A DNA stretch of 20,628 bases from Flavobacteriaceae bacterium (GTDB lineage: Bacteria > Bacteroidota > Bacteroidia > Flavobacteriales > Flavobacteriaceae). Positions 7,510 through 13,928 of the stretch are shown one piece after another. The position numbers and the translations under genes were made by a program. The DNA lies in contig CANCFZ010000015.1 of assembly GCA_947377425.1 (NCBI GenBank), forward strand, positions 1-20,628, written 5' to 3'. The notes beneath the pieces were generated by a model, which saw only the letters and a program-made list of their open reading frames with translations, searched no databases and was not told where the DNA came from. The number at the start of each line of letters is the position of its first letter. Position 1 is the first letter of the stretch.

Positions 7510-8293
7510 TATTGGATATATATTAGCAATTTTTGTTGGTATTACATTAGGATTAGTAGGTAGTGGAGGCTCTATTTTATCGGTTCCAATATTGGTTTAT
7601 GTTATGGGTGTTGAACCTATTTTAGCTACAGCCTATTCTTTATTTATTGTTGGAACCACGGCATTGTTTGGTGGTTTTCAAAAAGCCAAACAAAAACTAG
7701 TCGATTTTAAAAAAGTGGTATTGTTTGGCATTCCAACCATTTTAGCAGTTTTTGTTACTCGAAAAATACTAGTCCCAAGCATTCCAGATGTTGTTTTTTC
7801 AACGCCTTCTTTCACGCTACACAAATCGGTTTTAATTATGGTGGTTTTTGCCATTGTGATGATTGCGGCGTCTGTTAGAATGATAAAACCCTTGAAAGAA
7901 AAAATAACTAACAACGATAAATTAAACTATATTTCTATTTTTCTGCAAGGATTATTTATTGGTTTAGTAGCTGGATTTGTTGGTGCAGGTGGTGGATTTT
8001 TAATCATTCCAGCCTTGTTGTTCTTGGCTAAAACACCTATGAAAATGGCTGTTGGAACTTCGCTTTTTATTGTTTCTGCACAATCATTAATTGGATTTAT
8101 AGGTGATATTCGTCCTGATCAAAATATCGAATGGAATGCGCTACTAATTTTTACAACCTGTTCTATTATTGGTGTTTTTATAGGCAGTTATCTTTCTAAA
8201 AAAATAGAAGGCGAAAAACTCAAAACTGGATTTGGTTGGTTTGTTCTTGCCATGGGAATTTACATTATCATCAAAGAAATTATTTTAAAATAA
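7493..8293 (+). CDS. TauE/SafE (TSUP) family anion exporter
   Basis: A 266-residue inner-membrane transporter of the TSUP family, members of which move sulfite, thiosulfate or organosulfonates. The two inverted halves each carry the family signature: GLVGSGGSILSVPIL near residues 20-34 and GFVGAGGGFLIIPAL near 160-174, the latter followed by AVGTSLFIVSAQSL. About eight hydrophobic segments are visible, with a soluble loop around residue 90-110. The gene begins inside the end of the DUF2490 gene (17-base overlap). Located between sqr and the persulfide dioxygenases, it most likely exports sulfite or thiosulfate formed by sulfide oxidation; the substrate is not shown by the sequence. Confidence 0.88.
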   Translation: MEITHSIGYILAIFVGITLGLVGSGGSILSVPILVYVMGVEPILATAYSLFIVGTTALFGGFQKAKQKLVDFKKVVLFGIPTILAVFVTRKILVPSIPDVVFSTPSFTLHKSVLIMVVFAIVMIAASVRMIKPLKEKITNNDKLNYISIFLQGLFIGLVAGFVGAGGGFLIIPALLFLAKTPMKMAVGTSLFIVSAQSLIGFIGDIRPDQNIEWNALLIFTTCSIIGVFIGSYLSKKIEGEKLKTGFGWFVLAMGIYIIIKEIILK

Positions 8294-8326
8294 AAAGCCT
8301 ATATATTTTCTAATTTTTATTCAAGG

Positions 8327-8370
8327 GTAACTTTTGATACATTTTATGTTATTGAAAGGTATTAGTTTTA
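8327..8370 (+). promoter_or_regulatory. Distal Crp/Fnr-type operator plus promoter of dioxygenase 1
   Basis: GTAAC-TTTT-GATAC at 8327-8340 differs by one base from a perfect GTAAC-N4-GTTAC dyad. After exactly 22 bases comes TAGTTTTA (8363-8370), a TAnnTTTA -7 element. The leader would be about 65 bases and would include the proximal promoter. Confidence 0.6.
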
Positions 8371-8382
8371 CTAGATTATAAA

Positions 8383-8426
8383 CTGATATTTATCATTTTA
8401 TAAACTGTAAACGAATAGTAACTTTG
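8383..8426 (+). promoter_or_regulatory. Proximal FNR-like dyad plus promoter of dioxygenase 1
   Basis: CTGAT-ATTT-ATCAT (8383-8396) contains the perfect dyad TGATATTTATCA and resembles the FNR site TTGAT-N4-ATCAA. Exactly 22 bases later is TAACTTTG (8419-8426), a full -7 consensus, 14 bases before the ATG. The spacing equals that of the four GTAAC-type promoters. A 10-base direct repeat TTATAAACTG (8376-8385 and 8398-8407) flanks the dyad. Confidence 0.55.
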
Positions 8427-8440
8427 AAAAAAAATATAGA

Positions 8441-9862
8441 ATGAAATTAGAACAAATATATACAGGCTGTATCGCCGAAGCGGCTTATTACATTATTTCC
8501 AATGGTGAAGCAGCTATTGTAGATCCGTTACGAGAAACACAGCCCTATTTAGACCGATTAGAACGTGATAACATTACCTTGAAATATATTTTTGAAACGC
8601 ATTTTCACGCCGATTTTGTATCGGGGCATATCGATTTGGCTCGAAAAACTGGTGCTACAATTGTGTACGGACCTACCACCATGAAAACTGGTTTTGACAT
8701 GCATGTAGGTACCGATGGAGAAATTTTTTATGTAGGTGGTATTCAAATAAAATTGCTACACACGCCAGGTCACACTATGGAAAGTTCTTGTTTTTTAATT
8801 TCAGATGAAGCTGGAAAAGAACAAGGATTAATTTCTGGTGACACTTTGTTTATTGGCGATGTAGGCCGACCCGATTTAGCACAACACGTCATTGCCGACT
8901 TAACTCAAGATAAATTAGCTCGTCATTTATACCATTCGCTTCGTGAAAAAATAATGCCATTATCAAATGATTTAATTGTTTATCCAAATCATGGTGCCGG
9001 TAGTGCTTGTGGAAAAAATATGAGCAAAGAAACAACCGACACTTTAGGAAATCAAAAGAAAACCAACTACGCCTTAAACCCTAATCTAACAGAGGATGAA
9101 TTTGTAGCTGCAATTCTTTCAGGATTAACAACTCCTCCTCAATATTTTCCTAAAAATGTATTGATGAACATTCAAGGTTATGATAGCTTGGATACGGTAT
9201 TACAAAGAGGACATAAACCCTACAATCCATCAGATTTTGAAAAAATCGCTAAAAAAACTGGAGCTTTAATTTTAGATACAAGACGTTCAGAAGTTTTTGC
9301 TCAAGGATTTATTCCTAATAGCATAAACATCGGATTAGAAAGTAATTTTGCTTCTTGGGTTGGTGAATTAATTACCGATATAAAACAAGAAATATTAATT
9401 GTAACCGAAGATAATTCAAAAATAGACGAAGCATTAATTCGTTTGTCTCGTGTAGGTTATGATCATGCTATCGGCTATTTAGATGGTGGATTTAAAGCTT
9501 GGGAAAATGCTGGAAAGAAAATAGAAATAATTCACAGAATAACTGCCAAACAATTAGAAAATCTTTACGAAAATGAAAATTTAATATTAATTGACGTTCG
9601 AAAAGTAAGTGAATTTCAATCGGAACATTTAGTCAATTCCGTCAATGTTCCGCTGAATATCTTAAAAAATGAATTGTTAGAATTTCCTCAAGAACTTTCA
9701 TTTGTAATATACTGCCTTGGAGGATACAGAAGCATGATAGCCGCTTCGATTCTAAAACAAAATGGATTTGATAATTTTGTAGATGTTATTGGTGGATTTG
9801 ATAAAATTAAAAAAACCATTATTCCCAAAACAAGCTACGTTTGTCCAAGTACACTATTATAA
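8441..9862 (+). CDS. CstB-type persulfide dioxygenase-rhodanese fusion (copy 1)
   Basis: A 473-residue three-domain enzyme like staphylococcal CstB: persulfide dioxygenase, degenerate rhodanese, active rhodanese. The metallo-beta-lactamase-fold dioxygenase (1-240) shows HFHAD (His54, His56, Asp58), His111 in TPGHT, Asp134 in SGDTLF, GDVGRPDLA and His184 in YPNHGAGS; His54, His111 and Asp134 are the expected iron ligands of the ETHE1 type. The middle rhodanese (about 265-365) lacks the catalytic Cys. The last rhodanese (366-460) has Cys425 in YCLGGYRS. It ends with a conserved tail SYVCPSTL. Expected reaction: oxidation of a low-molecular-weight persulfide to sulfite and transfer of sulfane sulfur to make thiosulfate. 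It has its own double promoter and is separated from copy 2 by a terminator. Confidence 0.9.
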   Translation: MKLEQIYTGCIAEAAYYIISNGEAAIVDPLRETQPYLDRLERDNITLKYIFETHFHADFVSGHIDLARKTGATIVYGPTTMKTGFDMHVGTDGEIFYVGGIQIKLLHTPGHTMESSCFLISDEAGKEQGLISGDTLFIGDVGRPDLAQHVIADLTQDKLARHLYHSLREKIMPLSNDLIVYPNHGAGSACGKNMSKETTDTLGNQKKTNYALNPNLTEDEFVAAILSGLTTPPQYFPKNVLMNIQGYDSLDTVLQRGHKPYNPSDFEKIAKKTGALILDTRRSEVFAQGFIPNSINIGLESNFASWVGELITDIKQEILIVTEDNSKIDEALIRLSRVGYDHAIGYLDGGFKAWENAGKKIEIIHRITAKQLENLYENENLILIDVRKVSEFQSEHLVNSVNVPLNILKNELLEFPQELSFVIYCLGGYRSMIAASILKQNGFDNFVDVIGGFDKIKKTIIPKTSYVCPSTLL

Positions 9863-9885
9863 ATAGTAAAATTTAGTTTACTTTG

Positions 9886-9914
9886 AAAAAGCACCAACTA
9901 TTTGGTGCTTTTTT
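9886..9914 (+). terminator. Rho-independent terminator after dioxygenase 1
   Basis: AAAAAGCACCAA (9886-9897) and TTGGTGCTTTTTT (9902-9914) form a strong stem with a CTAT loop, followed directly by a run of six T. It separates the two dioxygenase genes into different transcription units. Confidence 0.85.
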
Positions 9915-9927
9915 ATTTGTTAAATTT

Positions 9928-9971
9928 GTAACAAAAGTTACCAAGTAATCCCTTTAAACTAATTATTTTTA
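9928..9971 (+). promoter_or_regulatory. Crp/Fnr-type operator plus class II promoter of dioxygenase 2 operon
   Basis: The operator GTAAC-AAAA-GTTAC at 9928-9941 is a perfect dyad. After exactly 22 bases comes TATTTTTA (9964-9971), a TAnnTTTA -7 element. No better TAnnTTTG element exists between here and the ATG at 9993, which supports an activator-dependent promoter. Confidence 0.75.
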
Positions 9972-9992
9972 CAGTATTAATTAATTTACAGT

Positions 9993-11399
9993 ATGAGAAT
10001 AGAGCAAATTTACACAGGTTGTTTAGCACAAGGTGCCTATTATATAGAGAGTAATGGAGAAGTTGCAATTATTGATCCATTGCGCGAAGTGCAACCTTAT
10101 ATTGATATAGCAAATGGCAATAATGCTTCCATAAAATACATTTTTGAAACGCATTTTCATGCCGATTTTGTGAGTGGTCACGTTACTTTAGCTGAGAAAA
10201 CTGGTGCGCCAATTGTTTTTGGACCAAATGCAAATCCTAGTTTTAAAGCTCATATTGCCAAAGATGGAGAGGTTTTTAATCTTGGTGACATTACAATCAC
10301 TTGCCTTCATACACCTGGGCATACGATGGAAAGTTCGTGTTATTTATTGAAAGATAAAGACGGAAAAGACTATGCGTTATTTAGCGGTGACACCCTATTT
10401 TTAGGCGATGTTGGTCGTCCAGATTTAGCTCAAAAAGCAGCCGACATGACGCAAGAGCAATTGGCTGGGATTTTATTTGACAGTTTAAGAACTAAAGTTA
10501 TGACGCTAGAAGATGATGTAATTGTTTATCCAGCCCATGGTGCCGGAAGCGCTTGTGGTAAAAATTTAAGCAAAGAAACTGTTGGAAGTATTGGGGAACA
10601 AAAAACAACCAATTATGCGCTTCGTGCCGACATGACTAAAGAAGAATTTGTTGCCGAAGTGACTGACGGATTGTTACCACCTCCAGCTTATTTCCCTATG
10701 AATGTTAAGTTAAATAAAGAAGGATATGGAAATGTAGAAGACATTATTAAAGAGGCCAAGCCATTTGATGCTAAAACATTTGAATTGGTTGCTAATGAAA
10801 CCGATGCGTTAATTTTAGATGTTCGTCATCAAGATGACTATGAAAAAGGACATATTCCAAAATCTATTTTTATAGGAATTGATGGTGGATTTGCACCTTG
10901 GGTTGGATCATTAATTTTAGATATCAAACAGCCAATTCTTCTAGTAACTCCAGAAGGTAGAGAAGAAGAAACTATAAAACGCCTTGCAAGAGTAGGCTAT
11001 GACGCTACTTTAGGGTATTTAAAAGGTGGTTTTGAATCTTGGAAAATAGCTGGATTAGAATATGACTCTGTAACTTCAATTACCGCTGAAGTATTAGAGT
11101 CTAAAATGCAGGAAAGTATACACTTATTTGATGTTAGAAAACCCGGTGAATATGCTTCTGAACATGTTTTAGAAGTGCCTTCTACACCATTAGATTTTTT
11201 AAATGAGCACTTAGCGGAGTTCCCAAAAGAAGAAAATTTCTATTTGCATTGCGCTGGTGGTTACCGTTCTATGATAGCGGCATCAATACTAAAAGCTCGT
11301 GGTTATCATAATGTAGTTAACGTTTTAGGTGGATTTGCTTCAATAAAAAAAACTGGAATTAAAACAACAAGTTATGTTTGTCCTTCAACTTTAAAATAA
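9993..11399 (+). CDS. CstB-type persulfide dioxygenase-rhodanese fusion (copy 2)
   Basis: A 468-residue paralogue of the preceding enzyme with the same three-domain order. Dioxygenase residues are His54, His56, Asp58 (HFHAD), His110, Asp133 (SGDTLF) and His182 (YPAHGAGS). The middle rhodanese (about 262-355) again lacks the catalytic Cys loop. The C-terminal rhodanese has Cys420 in HCAGGYRS, and the tail SYVCPSTL is kept. The two copies are clearly homologous throughout but diverged, most in the middle domain. This copy leads an operon: its TAA shares one base with the next gene's ATG, and thioredoxin and DUF6132 genes follow. Expected to make sulfite or thiosulfate from persulfides; a different persulfide carrier than copy 1 is possible. 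Confidence 0.9.
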   Translation: MRIEQIYTGCLAQGAYYIESNGEVAIIDPLREVQPYIDIANGNNASIKYIFETHFHADFVSGHVTLAEKTGAPIVFGPNANPSFKAHIAKDGEVFNLGDITITCLHTPGHTMESSCYLLKDKDGKDYALFSGDTLFLGDVGRPDLAQKAADMTQEQLAGILFDSLRTKVMTLEDDVIVYPAHGAGSACGKNLSKETVGSIGEQKTTNYALRADMTKEEFVAEVTDGLLPPPAYFPMNVKLNKEGYGNVEDIIKEAKPFDAKTFELVANETDALILDVRHQDDYEKGHIPKSIFIGIDGGFAPWVGSLILDIKQPILLVTPEGREEETIKRLARVGYDATLGYLKGGFESWKIAGLEYDSVTSITAEVLESKMQESIHLFDVRKPGEYASEHVLEVPSTPLDFLNEHLAEFPKEENFYLHCAGGYRSMIAASILKARGYHNVVNVLGGFASIKKTGIKTTSYVCPSTLK

Positions 11400-11596
11400 T
11401 GAAACAAGTATTGTTTTCCAACTGGCACTTAATGCGTTTTATCAGATTAGCGCTTGTAGTTTTTTTATTCTATAATGCTTTTGAAACTCACGAATGGTTT
11501 TTCATCGCCTTTGGATTATTCTTTCTATTTCAAGTTATTTTTAATATGGGTTGTGCTAGCAATGGCTGTGGTGTTAACTTTAATAAAAAGAAATAA
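11399..11596 (+). CDS. Small membrane protein with C-terminal GCxSNGC motif
   Basis: A 65-residue protein starting at the ATG at 11399 (an earlier in-frame start at 11378 would lie inside the dioxygenase gene and is rejected). The ATG overlaps the dioxygenase stop by one base (TAATG), a sign of translational coupling. Two hydrophobic segments are seen at about 15-27 and 33-50. They are followed by NMGCASNGCGVN with Cys52 and Cys57 and a lysine tail. It resembles small Bacteroidota membrane proteins distantly like the YgaP membrane domain (DUF2892), but I cannot assign a family firmly. The cysteine pair beside a rhodanese and a thioredoxin suggests sulfur handling at the membrane; this is inference. 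Confidence 0.8.
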   Translation: MKQVLFSNWHLMRFIRLALVVFLFYNAFETHEWFFIAFGLFFLFQVIFNMGCASNGCGVNFNKKK

Positions 11597-11598
11597 CT

Positions 11599-11901
11599 AT
11601 GAACGATTCATTTGAAAAAATAATCAATTCAGAAAAACCTGTACTAATTGATTTCTATGCTACTTGGTGCGGTCCTTGCCAAATGTTAGGTCCAATTCTT
11701 AAAGAAGTGAAAGATAATTTAGGCGAACGCATATCAATACTAAAAATTGACGTTGATAAAAATCAAGAAATTGCTTCTGCATATCAAGTTAGAGGAGTTC
11801 CAACAATGATGCTTTTTCAAAATGGAAAACAATTATGGCGCCAATCTGGGGTTTTATCTAAAGAAGAACTAATAAAAACAATCATTGATAAAAGCATCTA
11901 A
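11599..11901 (+). CDS. Thioredoxin
   Basis: A 100-residue single-domain thioredoxin without signal peptide, hence cytoplasmic. The active site WCGPC has Cys24 and Cys27, and the cis-proline loop is GVPT with Pro68. Its ATG is 2 bases after the stop of the small membrane protein. Its stop overlaps the ATG of the DUF6132 gene by one base. As part of a persulfide dioxygenase operon it probably reduces protein or small-molecule persulfides or hands sulfane sulfur to the rhodanese domain. A general housekeeping thioredoxin is less likely here given the overlap with sulfur genes on both sides. Confidence 0.93.
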   Translation: MNDSFEKIINSEKPVLIDFYATWCGPCQMLGPILKEVKDNLGERISILKIDVDKNQEIASAYQVRGVPTMMLFQNGKQLWRQSGVLSKEELIKTIIDKSI

Positions 11902-12101
11902 TGCATAAAAAGTCACTAATCATTACCGGAATTGGTGCTGTTATTGGAGCTTTTACTGGTTATTTATATTATAAATATATTGGCTGTTTAAGTGGTACTT
12001 GCAGAATAACTTCCAAACCATTAAACAGCACTTTATACTTCGCATTAATAGGTGGTTTATTGTTTAATATGTTTGTAAAAGATTCCAAAACAAAAAAATA
12101 A
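11901..12101 (+). CDS. DUF6132 family small membrane protein
   Basis: A 66-residue protein with two hydrophobic segments (about 6-24 and 43-58). Between them is the family motif YIGCLSGTCRITSKP with Cys29 and Cys34. Other members usually have TCPITSNP; here Arg replaces the first Pro. The function of the family is unknown. Its ATG overlaps the thioredoxin stop (TAATG), so it is the last gene of the dioxygenase 2 operon. The Cys-x4-Cys loop lies between the two membrane spans, where it could meet a thiol partner such as the co-encoded thioredoxin or rhodanese (inference). Confidence 0.82.
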   Translation: MHKKSLIITGIGAVIGAFTGYLYYKYIGCLSGTCRITSKPLNSTLYFALIGGLLFNMFVKDSKTKK

Positions 12102-12144
12102 AACAATTAATATAAATTTAAGAGTTCTAAAATAAATATTTTTA

Positions 12145-12152
12145 TATATTTG
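12145..12152 (+). promoter_or_regulatory. Candidate -7 element for the small exported peptide
   Basis: TATATTTG matches TAnnTTTG and lies 39 bases before the ATG at 12192. No -33 TTTG and no GTAAC dyad is visible at the class II position, so the gene seems to be outside the local regulon. Confidence 0.5.
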
Positions 12153-12191
12153 AATTATCAACAAGTAATTAATAATTAAAAACAATAAAAA

Positions 12192-12371
12192 ATGAAAAAA
12201 GTAATTTCGATGATGGCTGTTGTAGCTTTCTTATTCGCTGCAAATGTAAATGCTCAAGAAACTCAAAAGAAAGAGGGTGAGAAAAAAGAATGTTGTGCTA
12301 AAGGAAAAAAATGTTCTAAAGACAAAAAATCTTGCGATAAAGATAAAAAAGCTGAAGAGAAAAAATCATAA
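12192..12371 (+). CDS. Small exported Cys/Lys-rich peptide
   Basis: A 59-residue gene with a clean signal peptide, MKKVISMMAVVAFLFAANVNAQ, cut before Glu. The mature part of about 37 residues is dominated by Lys and Glu with four cysteines (Cys34, Cys35, Cys41, Cys48) in the pattern CC-x5-C-x6-C. It has its own TATATTTG promoter and a strong terminator, so it is a real transcription unit in spite of its size. Similar lysine-rich, cysteine-containing periplasmic peptides occur in flavobacteria; function unknown. Metal or sulfane-sulfur binding in the periplasm is possible. The lysine-rich repeats make homology searches unreliable. Confidence 0.75.
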   Translation: MKKVISMMAVVAFLFAANVNAQETQKKEGEKKECCAKGKKCSKDKKSCDKDKKAEEKKS

Positions 12372-12389
12372 TTAAGTTTATTGATACTT

Positions 12390-12421
12390 AAAAGTGTTTG
12401 AGAAATCAAGCACTTTTTTTT
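12390..12421 (+). terminator. Rho-independent terminator after the small peptide gene
   Basis: AAAAGTGTTTG (12390-12400) pairs with CAAGCACTTTT (12407-12417) over 11 positions with one G-U pair, loop AGAAAT, followed by more T. Confidence 0.8.
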
Positions 12422-12442
12422 ATGCTTTACACATTTAAAAGT

Positions 12443-12474
12443 AAAAAATCCATTCAAATTAATGAATGGATTTT
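12443..12474 (-). terminator. Rho-independent terminator of the alpha-oxoamine synthase gene
   Basis: AAAATCCATTCA (12445-12456) and TGAATGGATTTT (12463-12474) form a perfect 12-base stem. On the minus strand it is followed by a T run, and it lies 23 bases past the stop codon. Confidence 0.8.
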
Positions 12475-12497
12475 ATATTTATAAAAAGAAATCTAAA

Positions 12498-13760
12498 TTA
12501 TGCGTCTAAATCTACAGTCGTTCTATCAGCAATTTCTTTATAAGTTCCGCTTACTAATTTCTCACGGATAATTTCAAAAGCGGTTAATGTTTCATCAATA
12601 TCCGCCAAAGTATGTGAAGATGTAGGAATCATTCTCAATAAGATAATCCCTTTTGGAATTACAGGATAAATAACAATCGACAAGAAAATACCGTAGTTTT
12701 CTCTTAAATCATTTACCATAATCATAGCTTCTGGAACACTTCCTTCAAGATAAACTGGAGTCACACAAGTGTTGGTATCACCAATGTTAAATCCTTTTTC
12801 TCTTAATCCTCCTTGAAGAGCATTTACATTTTCCCAAAGTTTGTCTTTCAACTCTGATGATTTACGCAATAACTCCAAACGCTTTAACGAACCTATAGTT
12901 TGAATCATTGGCAAAGCCTTAGCAAACATTTGTGAACGTAAATTGTATTTTAAATAATCTATAATAGCTTTATCGGCAGCAACAAACGCACCAATGTTAG
13001 CCATTGATTTTGCAAATGTTGAAAAATAAACATCAATATCATCTTGAACGCCTTGCTCCTCACCTGCTCCAGCTCCTGTTGCTCCAAGAGTTCCAAAACC
13101 GTGAGCATCATCAACTAATAAACGGAAATTGTATTTCTTTTTCATTTCCACAATTTCTTTCAACTTACCTTGTTGACCACGCATTCCAAAAACACCTTCT
13201 GTAATGAATAATATTCCACCACCTGTTTCCTCAGCCAATTTTGTAGCACGTTGCAGATTTTTCTCCATGCTTTCAATATCATTATGACGGTATGTAAAAC
13301 GTTTTCCCATGTGTAAACGTACCCCATCAATAATACATGCATGAGCATCAACATCATAAACAATTACATCATTTTTAGTAACCAAAGCGTCAATTATTGA
13401 CACCATTCCTTGGTAACCAAAATTCAATAAATAAGCCGATTCTTTCATTACAAAAGCTGCTAATTCATTTTCTAATTGTTCGTGAAATTTAGTGTGACCA
13501 CTCATCATACGAGCTCCCATTGGGTAAGCTGCACCATAAGCAATTGCCGCATCTGCATCGGCTTTACGAACTTCTGGATGATTGGCAAGACCTAAATAGT
13601 CATTCAAACTCCAATTTAAAATATCTTTTCCTTGAAATTGCATTCTTGGACCAAGTTCTCCTTCTAATTTAGGAAAAACAAAATATCCCTCTGCTTGTGA
13701 AGCCCATTTTCCTAATGGACCTTTATTGTTTTGTATTCTTTCAAATAAATCTTTTACCAT
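12498..13760 (-). CDS. PLP-dependent alpha-oxoamine synthase (KBL/SPT/cysteate acyltransferase type)
   Basis: A 420-residue fold-type I PLP enzyme that condenses an amino acid with an acyl thioester. PLP residues are visible: His140 in DVDAHACI, Asp217-Asp218 and His220 in DDAHGFGTLG, and the Schiff-base Lys251 in STFAKSMANIG. The substrate loop has YPMGARMMSGHTKFHEQLE (79-97). In flavobacteria close relatives make the long-chain base of sphingolipids (serine palmitoyltransferase) or of sulfonolipids (cysteate acyltransferase); annotation pipelines often name them glycine C-acetyltransferase. The sequence alone does not decide between serine, cysteate and glycine. The gene is monocistronic with its own promoter (13787-13794) and terminator. 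Confidence 0.88.
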   Translation of the reverse strand: MVKDLFERIQNNKGPLGKWASQAEGYFVFPKLEGELGPRMQFQGKDILNWSLNDYLGLANHPEVRKADADAAIAYGAAYPMGARMMSGHTKFHEQLENELAAFVMKESAYLLNFGYQGMVSIIDALVTKNDVIVYDVDAHACIIDGVRLHMGKRFTYRHNDIESMEKNLQRATKLAEETGGGILFITEGVFGMRGQQGKLKEIVEMKKKYNFRLLVDDAHGFGTLGATGAGAGEEQGVQDDIDVYFSTFAKSMANIGAFVAADKAIIDYLKYNLRSQMFAKALPMIQTIGSLKRLELLRKSSELKDKLWENVNALQGGLREKGFNIGDTNTCVTPVYLEGSVPEAMIMVNDLRENYGIFLSIVIYPVIPKGIILLRMIPTSSHTLADIDETLTAFEIIREKLVSGTYKEIADRTTVDLDA

Positions 13761-13786
13761 GATAAATAAGTTGTTAAAAAACGTTG

Positions 13787-13794
13787 CAAAAGTA
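13787..13794 (-). promoter_or_regulatory. -7 element of the alpha-oxoamine synthase gene
   Basis: On the minus strand this reads TACTTTTG, matching TAnnTTTG, 26 bases before the ATG at 13760. The -33 part is not clear. Confidence 0.55.
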
Positions 13795-13900
13795 GTAATA
13801 AAAAAATAATTTTTATAAATTATTTACTTCATAATAGAGTGCTATTTAGTTAAAATTACGATTTAAGTAATAATTAAGTAGCTTTAAAATAAAATAGGTT

Positions 13901-13908
13901 TAAATTTG
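13901..13908 (+). promoter_or_regulatory. -7 element of the T9SS-secreted protein gene
   Basis: TAAATTTG is a full match to TAnnTTTG, 20 bases before the ATG at 13929. Confidence 0.55.
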
Positions 13909-13928
13909 TCGGTTCCGTTATAACAAAA

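Noticed and set aside
11378..11398. Earlier start for the 65-residue membrane protein
   Set aside because: It lies inside the dioxygenase 2 coding region; the TAATG overlap at 11397-11401 is the usual coupling arrangement.
12263..12457. Minus-strand open frame opposite the small exported peptide
   Set aside because: It covers the peptide gene and its terminator in antisense, and its low-complexity Phe/Ser/Leu composition is what the Lys-rich gene gives when read backwards.
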